Origin: Gemmatimonadota bacterium
GTDB taxonomy: Bacteria; Gemmatimonadota; Gemmatimonadetes; Gemmatimonadales; GWC2-71-9
Length of the DNA: 64,000 bases
NCBI GenBank assembly: GCA_016713785.1
Contig: JADJOM010000003.1
Span: forward strand, 2,561,501-2,625,500
Reading direction: 5' to 3'
Part shown: piece by piece, positions 1 through 7,576 of the stretch
Layout: each line of letters begins with the position of its first letter
Numbering within the stretch: position 1 is the first letter of the stretch
The notes under the pieces: model-generated
What the model was told of the DNA's origin: nothing
Database searches by the model: none
What the model saw: the letters and a program-made list of their open reading frames with translations, nothing else
Made by a program: the position numbers and the translations under genes

Positions 1-114
1 TGATCCGGGCCTAGCCGGACCCCGGCCACGCTGGGCAACGTCCCCCGCCGGAATTATCTTGACGCCCCGGTCACTCGCGGCCGGGACCCCCGTGTCGACC
101 CGACGGATGCATCG

Positions 115-1074
115 ATGACCAGCCTCCAGATGAATGAACGCGCCCGCGACCTCGCGGACGTCATGGCCGAGGATGCCGCGGGCCTGCGGATCGCGACCAC
201 CACGCTGGCGTGCGGCGCCCGGGTGATCGACGCGGGGGTGGCGGTCGACGGCGGACTCAACGCCGGCCTGCTGCTGGGCGAGATCTGCATGGGCGGGCTG
301 GGCGACGTGGAGTACGCCTCGGTGGCGCTCGGCGGCACCAACTGGCCGGCGGTGCAGGTGCGCACCGACCACCCCGCGGTGGCCTGCATGGCCTCGCAGT
401 ACGCCGGGTGGGCCATCCAGGTGGACAAGTACTTTGCGATGGGCTCCGGGCCGCTGCGGGCGCACGCCCGGGTGGAGAAGGAGCTGTTCGAGAAGCTGCA
501 CTACGCCGAGCAGGCGTCGTGCGGCGTGCTGGTGCTGGAGGGGCGCACCCTCCCGACCGACGCGGTGGCGGAGTACGTGGCGCGGAAGGCCACGCTCTCG
601 CCGGCACAGCTCACGTTCATCATTGCCCCGACGGCGAGCCTGGCCGGCGGCACCCAGATCTCGGCCCGCATCCTCGAGACCGGGCTGCACAAGATGGAGA
701 CGCTCGGATTCGACGTCCGCAAGGTGGTGAGCGGCATCGGCACGGCGCCGGTCGCCACGGTGGCCAAGAACGACCTCCGGGGCATCGGCCGCACCAACGA
801 CTGCATCCTGTACGGCGGCCAGGCGCACTACACCGTCAAGGCGGATGACACCGAACTGGCCGACCTCGCGGCGAAGCTCCCGGCCAGCGCCTCCAAGGAC
901 TACGGCACGCCGTTCTACGAGATCTTCGAGCGATACGACAAGGACTTCTACAAGATCGACCCGCTGCTGTTCAGCCCGGCGGAGGTGTGGCTCACCAGCG
1001 CCACCTCGGGGCGGACCCACCACGCCGGCCAGGTGAACGTCGAGGTGCTGCAGCGGTCGCTCTACCCCGAGTAA
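115..1074 (+). CDS. mch: Methenyl-tetrahydromethanopterin cyclohydrolase
   Basis: Interconverts methenyl-H4MPT and formyl-H4MPT in the cytoplasm, a central step of tetrahydromethanopterin-linked formaldehyde oxidation. The 319 residues match the family end to end (usual length about 320): N-terminal NERARDLADVM helix, GLLLGEICMGGLGDV, ASQYAGWAI, GSGPLRA, KVVSGIGTAPVA and the C-terminal SGRTHHAGQVN. It opens an island that also holds mptG, pabAB, mfnB and mfnE, which fits use of H4MPT rather than folate only. The ATG at 115 has no clear ribosome binding site; an in-frame ATG at 130 would remove five residues and is equally possible. The function call is secure; participation in methanol or formaldehyde oxidation is inferred from the neighbouring xoxF cluster. 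Confidence 0.95.
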   Translation: MTSLQMNERARDLADVMAEDAAGLRIATTTLACGARVIDAGVAVDGGLNAGLLLGEICMGGLGDVEYASVALGGTNWPAVQVRTDHPAVACMASQYAGWAIQVDKYFAMGSGPLRAHARVEKELFEKLHYAEQASCGVLVLEGRTLPTDAVAEYVARKATLSPAQLTFIIAPTASLAGGTQISARILETGLHKMETLGFDVRKVVSGIGTAPVATVAKNDLRGIGRTNDCILYGGQAHYTVKADDTELADLAAKLPASASKDYGTPFYEIFERYDKDFYKIDPLLFSPAEVWLTSATSGRTHHAGQVNVEVLQRSLYPE

Positions 1075-1146
1075 GCACCTGGGCCGCGCGGCCCGGGCGC
1101 GCGTTTCGCCGTCCCACGTTCCCCCACGTCCTGCAAGGATCCGCCG

Positions 1147-1929
1147 ATGCGTCGCCTCTCCCTCCTCGCCGTCCTGGGCCTCGCAGCCCTGACCGCCTGC
1201 GGCAAGCCGGCCGACCAGCCGGCGGCCGACACCACCGCCGTCCAGCCGGCGCCGCCCCCGCCGCCGATGGCGTTCGTGACCGTCATCTACAACACCCCGA
1301 AGAGCGCGGCCGCCTTCGAGAAGTACTACTGGGAGACCCACGTGCCGCTGGTGGGCCAGCAGCAGGCCGAGGTGGGCTTCACGGCGGCGGAGCTGACCAA
1401 GTTCGACGCCACGCTCGACGGCAAGGCGCCGACGTACTACCGGCAGGCGGTGCTCTGGTTCCCCAGCATGGCCGACCTCGAGAAGGGGATCGCCACCCCG
1501 GGCTTCAAGGCGATCGGCGACGACCTGGCCAACTTCGCCACCGGGGGCCTGACCGCCCTGGTGGGCGAGCAGACCAACGATGCCTCCGCGCTGGCCAGCG
1601 GTGACACCACCGCGTTCGTCACCGTGCTCTACAACACCCCCAAGGACGCCGCGGCATTCGAGGCGTACTACGCGGCCACCCACATCCCGCTGGTCGGCGC
1701 GGGCGCGGCCGAGATCGGCTTCAGCCGGGCGGAGCTGGCCAGGTTCTCCCGCAACCTCGATGGCAGCACGGCGGCGTTCTACCGCCAGGCCAAGCTGTAC
1801 TTCCCCACCGCGGCGGCGCTCCAGGCCGGCACCGCCACGGCCGGCTTCAAGGCGGTGGGCGATGACCTGCCCAAGTTCGCCGACGGTGGCCTGACCGCGC
1901 TGGTCGGGCACCTGACCAGCAAGCCGTAA
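1147..1929 (+). CDS. EthD-like tandem-domain lipoprotein
   Basis: Predicted exported lipoprotein of 260 residues. The N-terminus is a lipoprotein signal with lipobox LTAC (Cys18), then a Pro/Ala linker. Two similar copies of a dimeric alpha-beta barrel (EthD-like) domain follow, at about residues 40-130 and 155-245. Both copies share FVTV.YNTP, the HVPLVG/HIPLVG segment, the GF..AEL..F segment, and a final F..GGLTALVG. EthD domains are usually about 100 residues and act singly as dimers, so this looks like an internal duplication making a single-chain dimer. It lies between mch and an ATP-grasp gene on the same strand, but an outer lipoprotein has no obvious role in cofactor synthesis. Substrate unknown. 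Confidence 0.7.
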   Translation: MRRLSLLAVLGLAALTACGKPADQPAADTTAVQPAPPPPPMAFVTVIYNTPKSAAAFEKYYWETHVPLVGQQQAEVGFTAAELTKFDATLDGKAPTYYRQAVLWFPSMADLEKGIATPGFKAIGDDLANFATGGLTALVGEQTNDASALASGDTTAFVTVLYNTPKDAAAFEAYYAATHIPLVGAGAAEIGFSRAELARFSRNLDGSTAAFYRQAKLYFPTAAALQAGTATAGFKAVGDDLPKFADGGLTALVGHLTSKP

Positions 1930-1973
1930 CCGCTGCCCGGGCCGCCGGGGCCTCCCCGGCGGCCACCCCGCGC

Positions 1974-2846
1974 ATGGACGTGGTCATCCTCGCCTCCAGC
2001 ACCGGCTGGCATACCGACGAGCTCGTGCGCGCCGTGAGCGCGCGCGGGCTCGTGCCGCTTCTGCTGCCCTGGGAGGGGAACGTGGGGCGGATGGGGCACG
2101 CCGCAGGGGTGCGGAACGGCGCCCACGCGCTGGCCGACGCGCGGGCGGTGCTGCCGCGCATCATCCCGAGCGGCACGCTGGAGCAGCTGATCTACCGGGT
2201 GGACACGCTGCACCGCCTGGAGGAGGACGGGGTCCGGGTGATGAACACCGCGCGCGCCATCGAGCGGACGGTGGACAAGGCGTGGACCAGCGCCATCCTG
2301 GACCGCGCCGGGCTGCCCACCCCGGAGACGGTGGCCTGCGAACGGGCGGAGGACGCCTTCGCCGCCTTCCACGCCATGGGCGACGTGGTGGTGAAGCCGC
2401 TGTTCGGTTCCATGGGCCTCGGCATGAGCCGGGTGAGCGACGAGGACATGGCCTGGCGGGTGTTCCGCGTCATCGAGACGATCCGCGGGGTGTACTACCT
2501 GCAGCGGTTCGTGCCGCACGGCGGGCGGGACCTGCGCGCCTTCGTGGTGGGCGACCGGGTGCTCGGGGCCATCGAACGGCGCGCCGACGGGTGGCGCACC
2601 AACGTCTCGCGCGGCGGCCGGGCCACCGCCACCACGCTCCCCGCCGCCTGGGCGGACCTCGCGGTGCGCGCGGCGCGCGCGGTGGGCGCGGAGTACGCCG
2701 GGGTGGACCTGCTGCCCGCCGACGACGGCACGGTGTACGTGCTCGAGGTCAACGGCATCCCCGGGTGGGAGGGGCTGCAGGGCGCCACCGGCATTGACGT
2801 GGCGGGCGCGGTGGTGGAGCAGCTCCTGCAGGCGGGCCGACCGTGA
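1974..2846 (+). CDS. RimK-type ATP-grasp ligase of the H4MPT island
   Basis: Cytoplasmic ATP-grasp enzyme, 290 residues, that would form an amide bond between a carboxylate and an amine using ATP. Visible ATP-grasp parts are the lysine strands (VVVKPLFGSMGLGMSRV, about residues 136-152), YYLQRFVPHGGRDLRAFVVG, and the metal-binding end VYVLEVNGIPGWEGLQ. The RimK/MptN group includes enzymes that add glutamate to archaeal H4MPT and F420. Methylotroph H4MPT islands commonly carry one ATP-grasp gene. The next gene starts inside its stop codon (GTGA at 2843-2846), so the two are probably translationally coupled. Likely role: amino-acid ligation on H4MPT or methanofuran; the exact substrate is not shown by sequence. 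Confidence 0.85.
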   Translation: MDVVILASSTGWHTDELVRAVSARGLVPLLLPWEGNVGRMGHAAGVRNGAHALADARAVLPRIIPSGTLEQLIYRVDTLHRLEEDGVRVMNTARAIERTVDKAWTSAILDRAGLPTPETVACERAEDAFAAFHAMGDVVVKPLFGSMGLGMSRVSDEDMAWRVFRVIETIRGVYYLQRFVPHGGRDLRAFVVGDRVLGAIERRADGWRTNVSRGGRATATTLPAAWADLAVRAARAVGAEYAGVDLLPADDGTVYVLEVNGIPGWEGLQGATGIDVAGAVVEQLLQAGRP

Positions 2847-3718
2847 GCGCGGCGCCGGCCGAGCTCTCGGCGTACGGCACCCTGGCCTGCCTGCTCGAGG
2901 CGAGCGCGCCCAAGCCCGGCAACGTGGCGCCGGGGCGGCCCTTCCGGGACATGCGCTACGAGGACTTCGTGGCCAGCGCCGTCGCCATCGGGCCGGTGCT
3001 GGCGCAGGCGGGGCAGCGGCCGCTGGGCGAGACCATCCGCGACGCGGTGCGGGCCACCCGGCGCTGGACCCGCGCCAACACCAACCTCGGCATCATCCTG
3101 CTGCTCACGCCGCTGGCCCGCGGCGCGGCGCTCTCCGGCGTCCTGCGTGACGGCCTGCGCACCGTGCTGCGGCACACCACCGTGGCCGATGCCACGGAGA
3201 CGTACGTGGCCATCCGCGAGGCGCAGCCCGGCGGCCTGGGCCGCGCCGCCGAGCAGGACCTCGCCGCGGCGCCGACCGTCACGCTGCTCGAGGCGATGCG
3301 GCTGGCGGCGGCGCGCGACGCGATCGCGGCGGAGTACGCCAGCGGCTTCCGGGTCACGTTCGAGGTCGGGCTGCCGGCGGCGCGGGCGGCCCGCGCCGCC
3401 GGCCTGGCCTGGGACGACGCGACGGTGGAGACCTTCCTGGCGCTGCTGGCGCACCAGCCCGACACGCTCATCGCCCGGAAGCTCGGGCCCGACGCCGCCG
3501 CCGAGGTCAGCTCCCGCGCCGCCGGGGTGCTGGCGGCGGGCGGGCTCCGCGACGAGGCGGGCCGCGCGGCGCTGGCGGTGTTTGACGCGAGCCTCCGCGA
3601 CGCGCAGAATACACGCAACCCCGGCACCACCGCCGACCTGACCGCCGCCGCCCTGTTCGCCGTACTGATCGAGGACGGGTGGGTGCCCGAGCATTCGAGG
3701 ACCGACCGTGCGCAGTGA
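2843..3718 (+). CDS. Triphosphoribosyl-dephospho-CoA synthase (CitG)-like protein
   Basis: Member of the CitG/MdcB family, 291 residues from a GTG start that overlaps the previous stop. Family marks are KPGNVAPG near residue 24, the RRWTRANTNLGIILLLTPLA segment, and QPDTLIARKLG. True CitG makes the 2'-(5''-triphosphoribosyl) prosthetic-group precursor of citrate lyase from ATP and dephospho-CoA. No citrate or malonate lyase gene is present here, and CitG homologues recur in methylotroph H4MPT gene islands. I infer a ribosyl or phosphoribosyl transfer in cofactor synthesis, but this is not shown by sequence. The next gene begins 11 nt before this one ends. Confidence 0.8.
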   Translation: MSAAPAELSAYGTLACLLEASAPKPGNVAPGRPFRDMRYEDFVASAVAIGPVLAQAGQRPLGETIRDAVRATRRWTRANTNLGIILLLTPLARGAALSGVLRDGLRTVLRHTTVADATETYVAIREAQPGGLGRAAEQDLAAAPTVTLLEAMRLAAARDAIAAEYASGFRVTFEVGLPAARAARAAGLAWDDATVETFLALLAHQPDTLIARKLGPDAAAEVSSRAAGVLAAGGLRDEAGRAALAVFDASLRDAQNTRNPGTTADLTAAALFAVLIEDGWVPEHSRTDRAQ

Positions 3719-4202
3719 CTTCAAGGTGACCGTCAGCAAGGACTACCTGGTCTTCAGCTCCGCCCACTTCATCACCTTCCGCGGGCACCAGTGCGAGACC
3801 CTCCATGGCCACAACTACCGCGTCGGGGTGACCGTCGAGGGCAGCGTGGACGACGAGTGCCTTTTCGTGGTGGACTTCTCGATCCTGAAGAAGATCGTCC
3901 GCCAGCTCACCGACGAGATCGACCACAAGGTGCTGCTGCCGGTGAAGAACCCGAAGCTGGCCTTCCGGGAGGAGGGGAAGCACCGGCTGGTGGACTACTT
4001 CGGGGAGCACACCTACACCTTCCCGATGGTGGACTGCGCCATGATGCCGATCGAGAACACGACGGCGGAGATGATCGCGCAGTACTTTGCCCACCGGACG
4101 CGCGAGGAGCTCGCGGCGATGGGCATCCGCAACCTGACGGCGATCGAAATGGAAGTGGAGGAGAGCTTCGGGCAGTCGGCGACCTACCGCCTGGCGATCT
4201 GA
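3708..4202 (+). CDS. 6-pyruvoyl-tetrahydropterin synthase/QueD family protein
   Basis: 164-residue T-fold enzyme of the PTPS/QueD family, which acts on dihydroneopterin triphosphate. The zinc ligands are visible: SSAHFITF (first His) and CETLHGHNY (two His). The catalytic Cys is probably in the CETLHGH segment, and a C-terminal MEVEESFGQSATY holds the substrate-binding Glu. It is longer than typical QueD (about 120) because of an insertion around residues 80-105. The GTG start at 3708 lies inside the upstream gene. In this context a role in making the pterin half of H4MPT is more likely than queuosine synthesis, since no other queuosine gene is nearby; this is inference. Confidence 0.85.
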   Translation: MRSDFKVTVSKDYLVFSSAHFITFRGHQCETLHGHNYRVGVTVEGSVDDECLFVVDFSILKKIVRQLTDEIDHKVLLPVKNPKLAFREEGKHRLVDYFGEHTYTFPMVDCAMMPIENTTAEMIAQYFAHRTREELAAMGIRNLTAIEMEVEESFGQSATYRLAI

Positions 4203-4204
4203 CC

Positions 4205-4945
4205 TCAGGCGGGCGGCGCGATGGCCCCGGTGTGGATGGCGGACCCGACCAGGGCGCCGTCGCACCCCGATTCCTCCAGCACCTTGAGGTCGTCGGTGGA
4301 GCGGACCCCGCCGCCGGCATAGACCGGCAGTCCCACCAGGCGCTTGAGCCCCTCCAGCAGGTCCAGGTTCTTGGGCCCCGAGCCCGTCCCCACCAGCGCC
4401 AGATCCAGCACCACCAGCGCCGAGACGCCGGCCTCGGCCGCGCGCGCGCCGAGCTCGAGGCCCACCGCGTCCTGGGTGGAGATGCGATGGGTGCGGCGCT
4501 GCACCGGCTTGCCGTCGAGCAGGTCCAGGCTGAAGACCACCCGCTGCCCGCCCACCGCCTTGACGATGGCCTTGAGGTCGCGGAAGCCCTTGAGCGTCTC
4601 GAGCCCCACCACGATCGTCGAGGCCCCCGCCGCGAGCAGCGTTTCCGCCGCCCGGGGGGTGGCCACCCCGCCATCCACCAGCAGCCCCTCGCCGAAGCCA
4701 TGCTCCGGGTCCGCGAGGGCACGGATCACCTTGTACTGCGGGGTCCACCCCTCGATGGCGTCGAGGTCGGCCACGTAGCAGCGCCACGCGCCCAGCATGG
4801 TGTGGTAGGCGCGCGCCAAGGCCACGGCGTCGCCGGCGCGCCCCGGAAGGAGCGCGGACTGGACCGGCCGGTAGGTCTTGCGCTGGCCCGCGCGGGCGTG
4901 GACAGCCTGGCCTCGGAGGAGGTCGAGGACGGGGATCAACTCCAT
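4205..4945 (-). CDS. HisA-like (beta/alpha)8-barrel protein
   Basis: 246-residue barrel protein related to HisA/HisF. It keeps the N-terminal Asp of HisA (PVLDLLRGQAVHA), the second catalytic-type Asp (VVFSLDLLDGK), and the phosphate-binding loops YAGGGVRSTDDL and GALVGSAIHTG. True HisA isomerises ProFAR in histidine synthesis, but no his gene is adjacent and the central segment VHARAGQRKTYRPVQS is unlike HisA. HisA-like proteins occur in H4MPT/methanofuran gene islands of archaea and methylotrophs, so a role on a phosphoribosyl or furan phosphate intermediate is likely. It ends 3 bases after the PTPS-like gene, facing it, and is divergent from mfnE. Exact reaction unknown. Confidence 0.75.
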   Translation of the reverse strand: MELIPVLDLLRGQAVHARAGQRKTYRPVQSALLPGRAGDAVALARAYHTMLGAWRCYVADLDAIEGWTPQYKVIRALADPEHGFGEGLLVDGGVATPRAAETLLAAGASTIVVGLETLKGFRDLKAIVKAVGGQRVVFSLDLLDGKPVQRRTHRISTQDAVGLELGARAAEAGVSALVVLDLALVGTGSGPKNLDLLEGLKRLVGLPVYAGGGVRSTDDLKVLEESGCDGALVGSAIHTGAIAPPA

Positions 4946-5055
4946 CGTGGCAAGAAGTTACCCCGGGAAGGGGAGCGGGGCGAGCAGGCGGCCTTGTCCC
5001 GGCCGCCGGGGCGGGCGAGATATCCGGACATGCCGACCGACGCGACGGGGCCCGG

Positions 5056-5592
5056 ATGCTGACGGTGGTGAAGGTGGGCGGCGGCCTGCTGGCCACCCCC
5101 GCCCTGCTGCCGCGGGTGGGCCGGGCACTGGCGCGCCTCGGAACGGGACAGCCCCTGGTGGTGATCCCGGGGGGCGGGCCGTTCGCCGAGCAGGTGCGCC
5201 AGTTCGACCGTGCCCACGGGCTCTCCCCCACCGCCGCGCACTGGATGGCCATCCTGGCCATGGACCAGTACGCCTGGGTGCTGGCGGGCGCGGTGCCTGG
5301 CAGCCGACTGGTGGACGACCGGCCAGGCGTCCTGCAGGCGCACCGGGATGGGGTGCTGCCGGTACTGGCGCCCTCCCGCTGGCTGCGCGCCGCCGATGAA
5401 CTGCCGCACCGCTGGGAGGTGACCAGCGACAGCCTGGCCGCCTACCTGGCCACCCTCCTCGGCGCGGAGGAGCTGCTGCTGGTCAAGCCGGTGGCTGGGG
5501 GAACGGAGCTGGTCGATGCCTGGTTCGCGCGGGTGGTGCCGGCGGACATGACGGTGCGGATCGTGGGCGCGGAGGCGTTCGCCGCGGACTAG
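5056..5592 (+). CDS. mfnE: Amino-acid-kinase-family MfnE-like kinase
   Basis: Small amino-acid-kinase fold protein (178 residues). KVGGGLL at residue 6 and VIPGGGPFAEQVRQFD form the phosphate-binding part; VTSDSLAAYLA and LLLVKPV are the later nucleotide-binding strands. In methanogens MfnE phosphorylates 5-(aminomethyl)-3-furanmethanol phosphate to the diphosphate used in methanofuran synthesis; a short amino-acid kinase next to mfnB is also typical of methylotroph C1 islands. The gene faces mfnB tail to tail with a 1-base gap, which supports the paired furan-pathway reading. It is too short for aspartokinase or glutamate 5-kinase. Confidence 0.8.
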   Translation: MLTVVKVGGGLLATPALLPRVGRALARLGTGQPLVVIPGGGPFAEQVRQFDRAHGLSPTAAHWMAILAMDQYAWVLAGAVPGSRLVDDRPGVLQAHRDGVLPVLAPSRWLRAADELPHRWEVTSDSLAAYLATLLGAEELLLVKPVAGGTELVDAWFARVVPADMTVRIVGAEAFAAD

Positions 5593-5593
5593 G

Positions 5594-6313
5594 TCAATCG
5601 ACCACGCGGGCCCGCTCCAGCCGGATGGCCTGGGCCAGGTCGCGGACGAGCCCGTCGTCCACGATGCCGTTGCGCCCGCCGCGGCAGACGGCGCCACGCA
5701 CCCCGAAGATCGCCGCCCCCGCCTCGCTCGCCTGGCGCACCTGCCCCGGCCCGAGGCTGCCGCCCACCGCCAGCGGGATCTCGTGGCTGGCCAGGGCGCT
5801 CGCCAGGGACGCGATCGCGGCGGGATCGACGAAGTCGAACAGGGTCTGCCCGTCCTTGAGGCAGGTGTCGACGAGGACGCCATCCCCGCCCGCCTCGGGC
5901 ACGAAGTACTGGAAGGCGTCGGGCGGGAGGGAGTGGACCCGGCCGGCGTCGGCGTAGGCCACGGCAATGACCCGCGGCCGGCCCGGCAGGGTGGTGGCCC
6001 GGCGCACCGCCTCGCGCAGCAGGTCCTCCGCCTGGCCGGCGTCGCGGATGCCGTGGAAGCCGAGCTTCACGAAGTGCAGCGGCACCGCGATGCGATCCAT
6101 GGCGCGGGCGATGTCGTCGTAGGTCCCCACGTCGCCCAGCGCGGCGCTCAGTCGCAGCTCGGCCGGCACCAGCGCCCGGATGGCGGCCAGCGCCTCGGGC
6201 GCCACCGCCCCGATGGCGCCCCGTGCGGGGTCCTTCGCGTCGATGATGTCCGCGCCCCCGGCGATGGCCGCCCGCGCCTCGCCCGCATCCCGTACACTCA
6301 CCAGCAGTCGCAC
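5594..6313 (-). CDS. mfnB: (5-formylfuran-3-yl)methyl phosphate synthase
   Basis: Condenses two glyceraldehyde-3-phosphate molecules to the furan core of methanofuran. The 239-residue TIM barrel shows the family marks: IDAKDPARGAIGA (catalytic Lys), HFVKLGFHGI, AVAYADAGR, DTCLKDGQTLFDFVD and the glycine-rich end VGGSLGPGQ. Length is as expected. Start is GTG at 6313. The presence of this gene with mfnE argues that the cell makes a methanofuran-type carrier, as needed by a formyltransferase/hydrolase complex; that complex is not in this window. Transcribed away from the SDR gene, with a 50-bp intergenic region carrying the SDR promoter. Confidence 0.9.
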   Translation of the reverse strand: MRLLVSVRDAGEARAAIAGGADIIDAKDPARGAIGAVAPEALAAIRALVPAELRLSAALGDVGTYDDIARAMDRIAVPLHFVKLGFHGIRDAGQAEDLLREAVRRATTLPGRPRVIAVAYADAGRVHSLPPDAFQYFVPEAGGDGVLVDTCLKDGQTLFDFVDPAAIASLASALASHEIPLAVGGSLGPGQVRQASEAGAAIFGVRGAVCRGGRNGIVDDGLVRDLAQAIRLERARVVD

Positions 6314-6325
6314 CCGCGCACTCCC

Positions 6326-6353
6326 TTGTTCGGTCGGCCCGCCCCGGTATGTT
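6326..6353 (+). promoter_or_regulatory. Sigma70-like promoter for the SDR gene
   Basis: TTGTTC at 6326-6331 and TATGTT at 6348-6353 are separated by 16 bases. Transcription would start about 6360, a few bases before the ATG at 6364, giving a nearly leaderless mRNA. This also argues against an upstream in-frame ATG at 6349, which lies inside the -10 element. Confidence 0.5.
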
Positions 6354-6363
6354 ACGCCCTGCC

Positions 6364-7152
6364 ATGGCCCCCGACAACGCCATCCCCTCCGCAGGCCATT
6401 CCCTGACCGGCAAGCGGGTCCTCGTGACCGGGGGCTCGAGCGGCATCGGCCGGGCCATCGTCGTGGCCGCGGCGCGCGCCGGCGCCGACGTCCTGCTCAC
6501 CTACCGCGCCAACCAGGCGGGGGCGGAGGCCGTGGCCGCGGAGGTGCGCGCCCTCGGCCGGCGCGCGGCCGTGGCGCAGACCAGCCTCGCCGAGCGGGAG
6601 AGCCTGGCCCGTCTGGTGCCGGCCGCGCGGGCGGCGCTCGGCGGCGTGGACGCCTGGATCAACAACGCCGGCGCCGACGTGCTCACCGGCGCCGGGGCCG
6701 AGTTGCCGCGCGAGGCCAAGCTGGACCTGCTGCTGGCGGTGGACCTCAAGGGCACCATGCAGGCCTCGTGGGCGGCGGCGGAGCTGATGCAGCAGCAGCC
6801 TGCGGGCGGCGTGATCATCAACATGTCGTGGGACCGGGTGCTCCAGGGGATGGCGGGCGAGAATCCCGAGCTCTTTGCCGCCGTGAAGGGCGGGGTCCTC
6901 GGCTTCAGCCGCGCGCTGGCGCGCTCGGTGGCGCCCCACATCCGGGTAAACGTGCTCGGCCCGGGGTGGATCGACACCGCGTTCGGCAGCGGCGCCCCGC
7001 AGGCGTTCAAGGACCGGGTGGCCGGCCAGGTGCCGCTGGGACGCTGGGGCACGCCGGAGGACGTGGCGGCGGCCGCGGTGTACCTGGCGTCGGACCAGGC
7101 GCGGTACGTGACGGGGCAGCTGCTGATGGTCAACGGCGGGGACGTGATGTAG
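6364..7152 (+). CDS. SDR-family oxidoreductase with Phe in place of the catalytic Tyr
   Basis: Short-chain dehydrogenase/reductase, 262 residues. The Rossmann motif is VTGGSSGIGRAIV near the N-terminus, with NNAG in the middle and the catalytic-type Ser in IINMSWD. The usual YxxxK reads FAAVK (Phe171, Lys175), so the general-acid tyrosine appears to be replaced. C-terminal VLGPGWIDT and YVTGQLLMVNGG are typical of the family. It is followed by the pterin dehydratase-like gene and lies among pterin genes, so a dihydropterin reductase role is possible, but with the Tyr missing it may be atypical or non-catalytic. Start chosen from the promoter position. Confidence 0.8.
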   Translation: MAPDNAIPSAGHSLTGKRVLVTGGSSGIGRAIVVAAARAGADVLLTYRANQAGAEAVAAEVRALGRRAAVAQTSLAERESLARLVPAARAALGGVDAWINNAGADVLTGAGAELPREAKLDLLLAVDLKGTMQASWAAAELMQQQPAGGVIINMSWDRVLQGMAGENPELFAAVKGGVLGFSRALARSVAPHIRVNVLGPGWIDTAFGSGAPQAFKDRVAGQVPLGRWGTPEDVAAAAVYLASDQARYVTGQLLMVNGGDVM

Positions 7153-7176
7153 GCGGCTCGGCGGCCCGGCGGCGCC
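7153..7176 (+). repeat. Period-8 GCGGNNNN repeat after a stop codon
   Basis: Three 8-base units, GCGGCTCG, GCGGCCCG and GCGGCGCC, start immediately after the SDR stop codon. Similar post-stop repeats occur at 11080, 22574, 36642 and 51081. Confidence 0.5.
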
Positions 7177-7216
7177 GCCAGCGGGATTGCGCGAAGGCAC
7201 CACACCGGGAGGGCGC

Positions 7217-7576
7217 ATGGCGGACAAGGAACGCATCGACACGGAGCCCGAGATCGCCACGAAGCTCGCGGCGCTGCCGGGCTGGTACTACGAGGAGGGC
7301 TGGATCCGCCGGCAGTACAAGACCGACGGCTGGCTCACCACGCTGGCGCTGGTGAACACCATCGGCTTCCTGAGCGAGGCCGCGTACCACCACCCCGACC
7401 TCACCGTGACCTGGGCCAAGGTCTGGGTGAAGCTGCAGACCCACTCGGCCGGCGGCATCACCGACAAGGACTGGGAGCTGGCCCGGCGGATCGAGGACAC
7501 CGTCCTGTGGAAGCCCAGCGGCGGGGCGCTCGAGGGCACGCCCAACAAGTGGGTCCGCGGGGGCGATCCGCGCTAG
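7217..7576 (+). CDS. Pterin-4a-carbinolamine dehydratase-like protein
   Basis: 119-residue member of the PCD/DCoH family. Conserved active-site residues are visible: the paired histidines in AYHHPDL and the third His in LQTHSAGGIT, so the fold and chemistry are probably intact. Family members dehydrate 4a-hydroxytetrahydropterin; homologues recur in H4MPT gene islands where their substrate is unsettled. Start chosen at ATG 7217 because a GGGAGGG ribosome binding site lies just upstream; an in-frame ATG at 7187 would add ten unconvincing residues. The next gene starts on the last base of this stop codon. Confidence 0.85.
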   Translation: MADKERIDTEPEIATKLAALPGWYYEEGWIRRQYKTDGWLTTLALVNTIGFLSEAAYHHPDLTVTWAKVWVKLQTHSAGGITDKDWELARRIEDTVLWKPSGGALEGTPNKWVRGGDPR

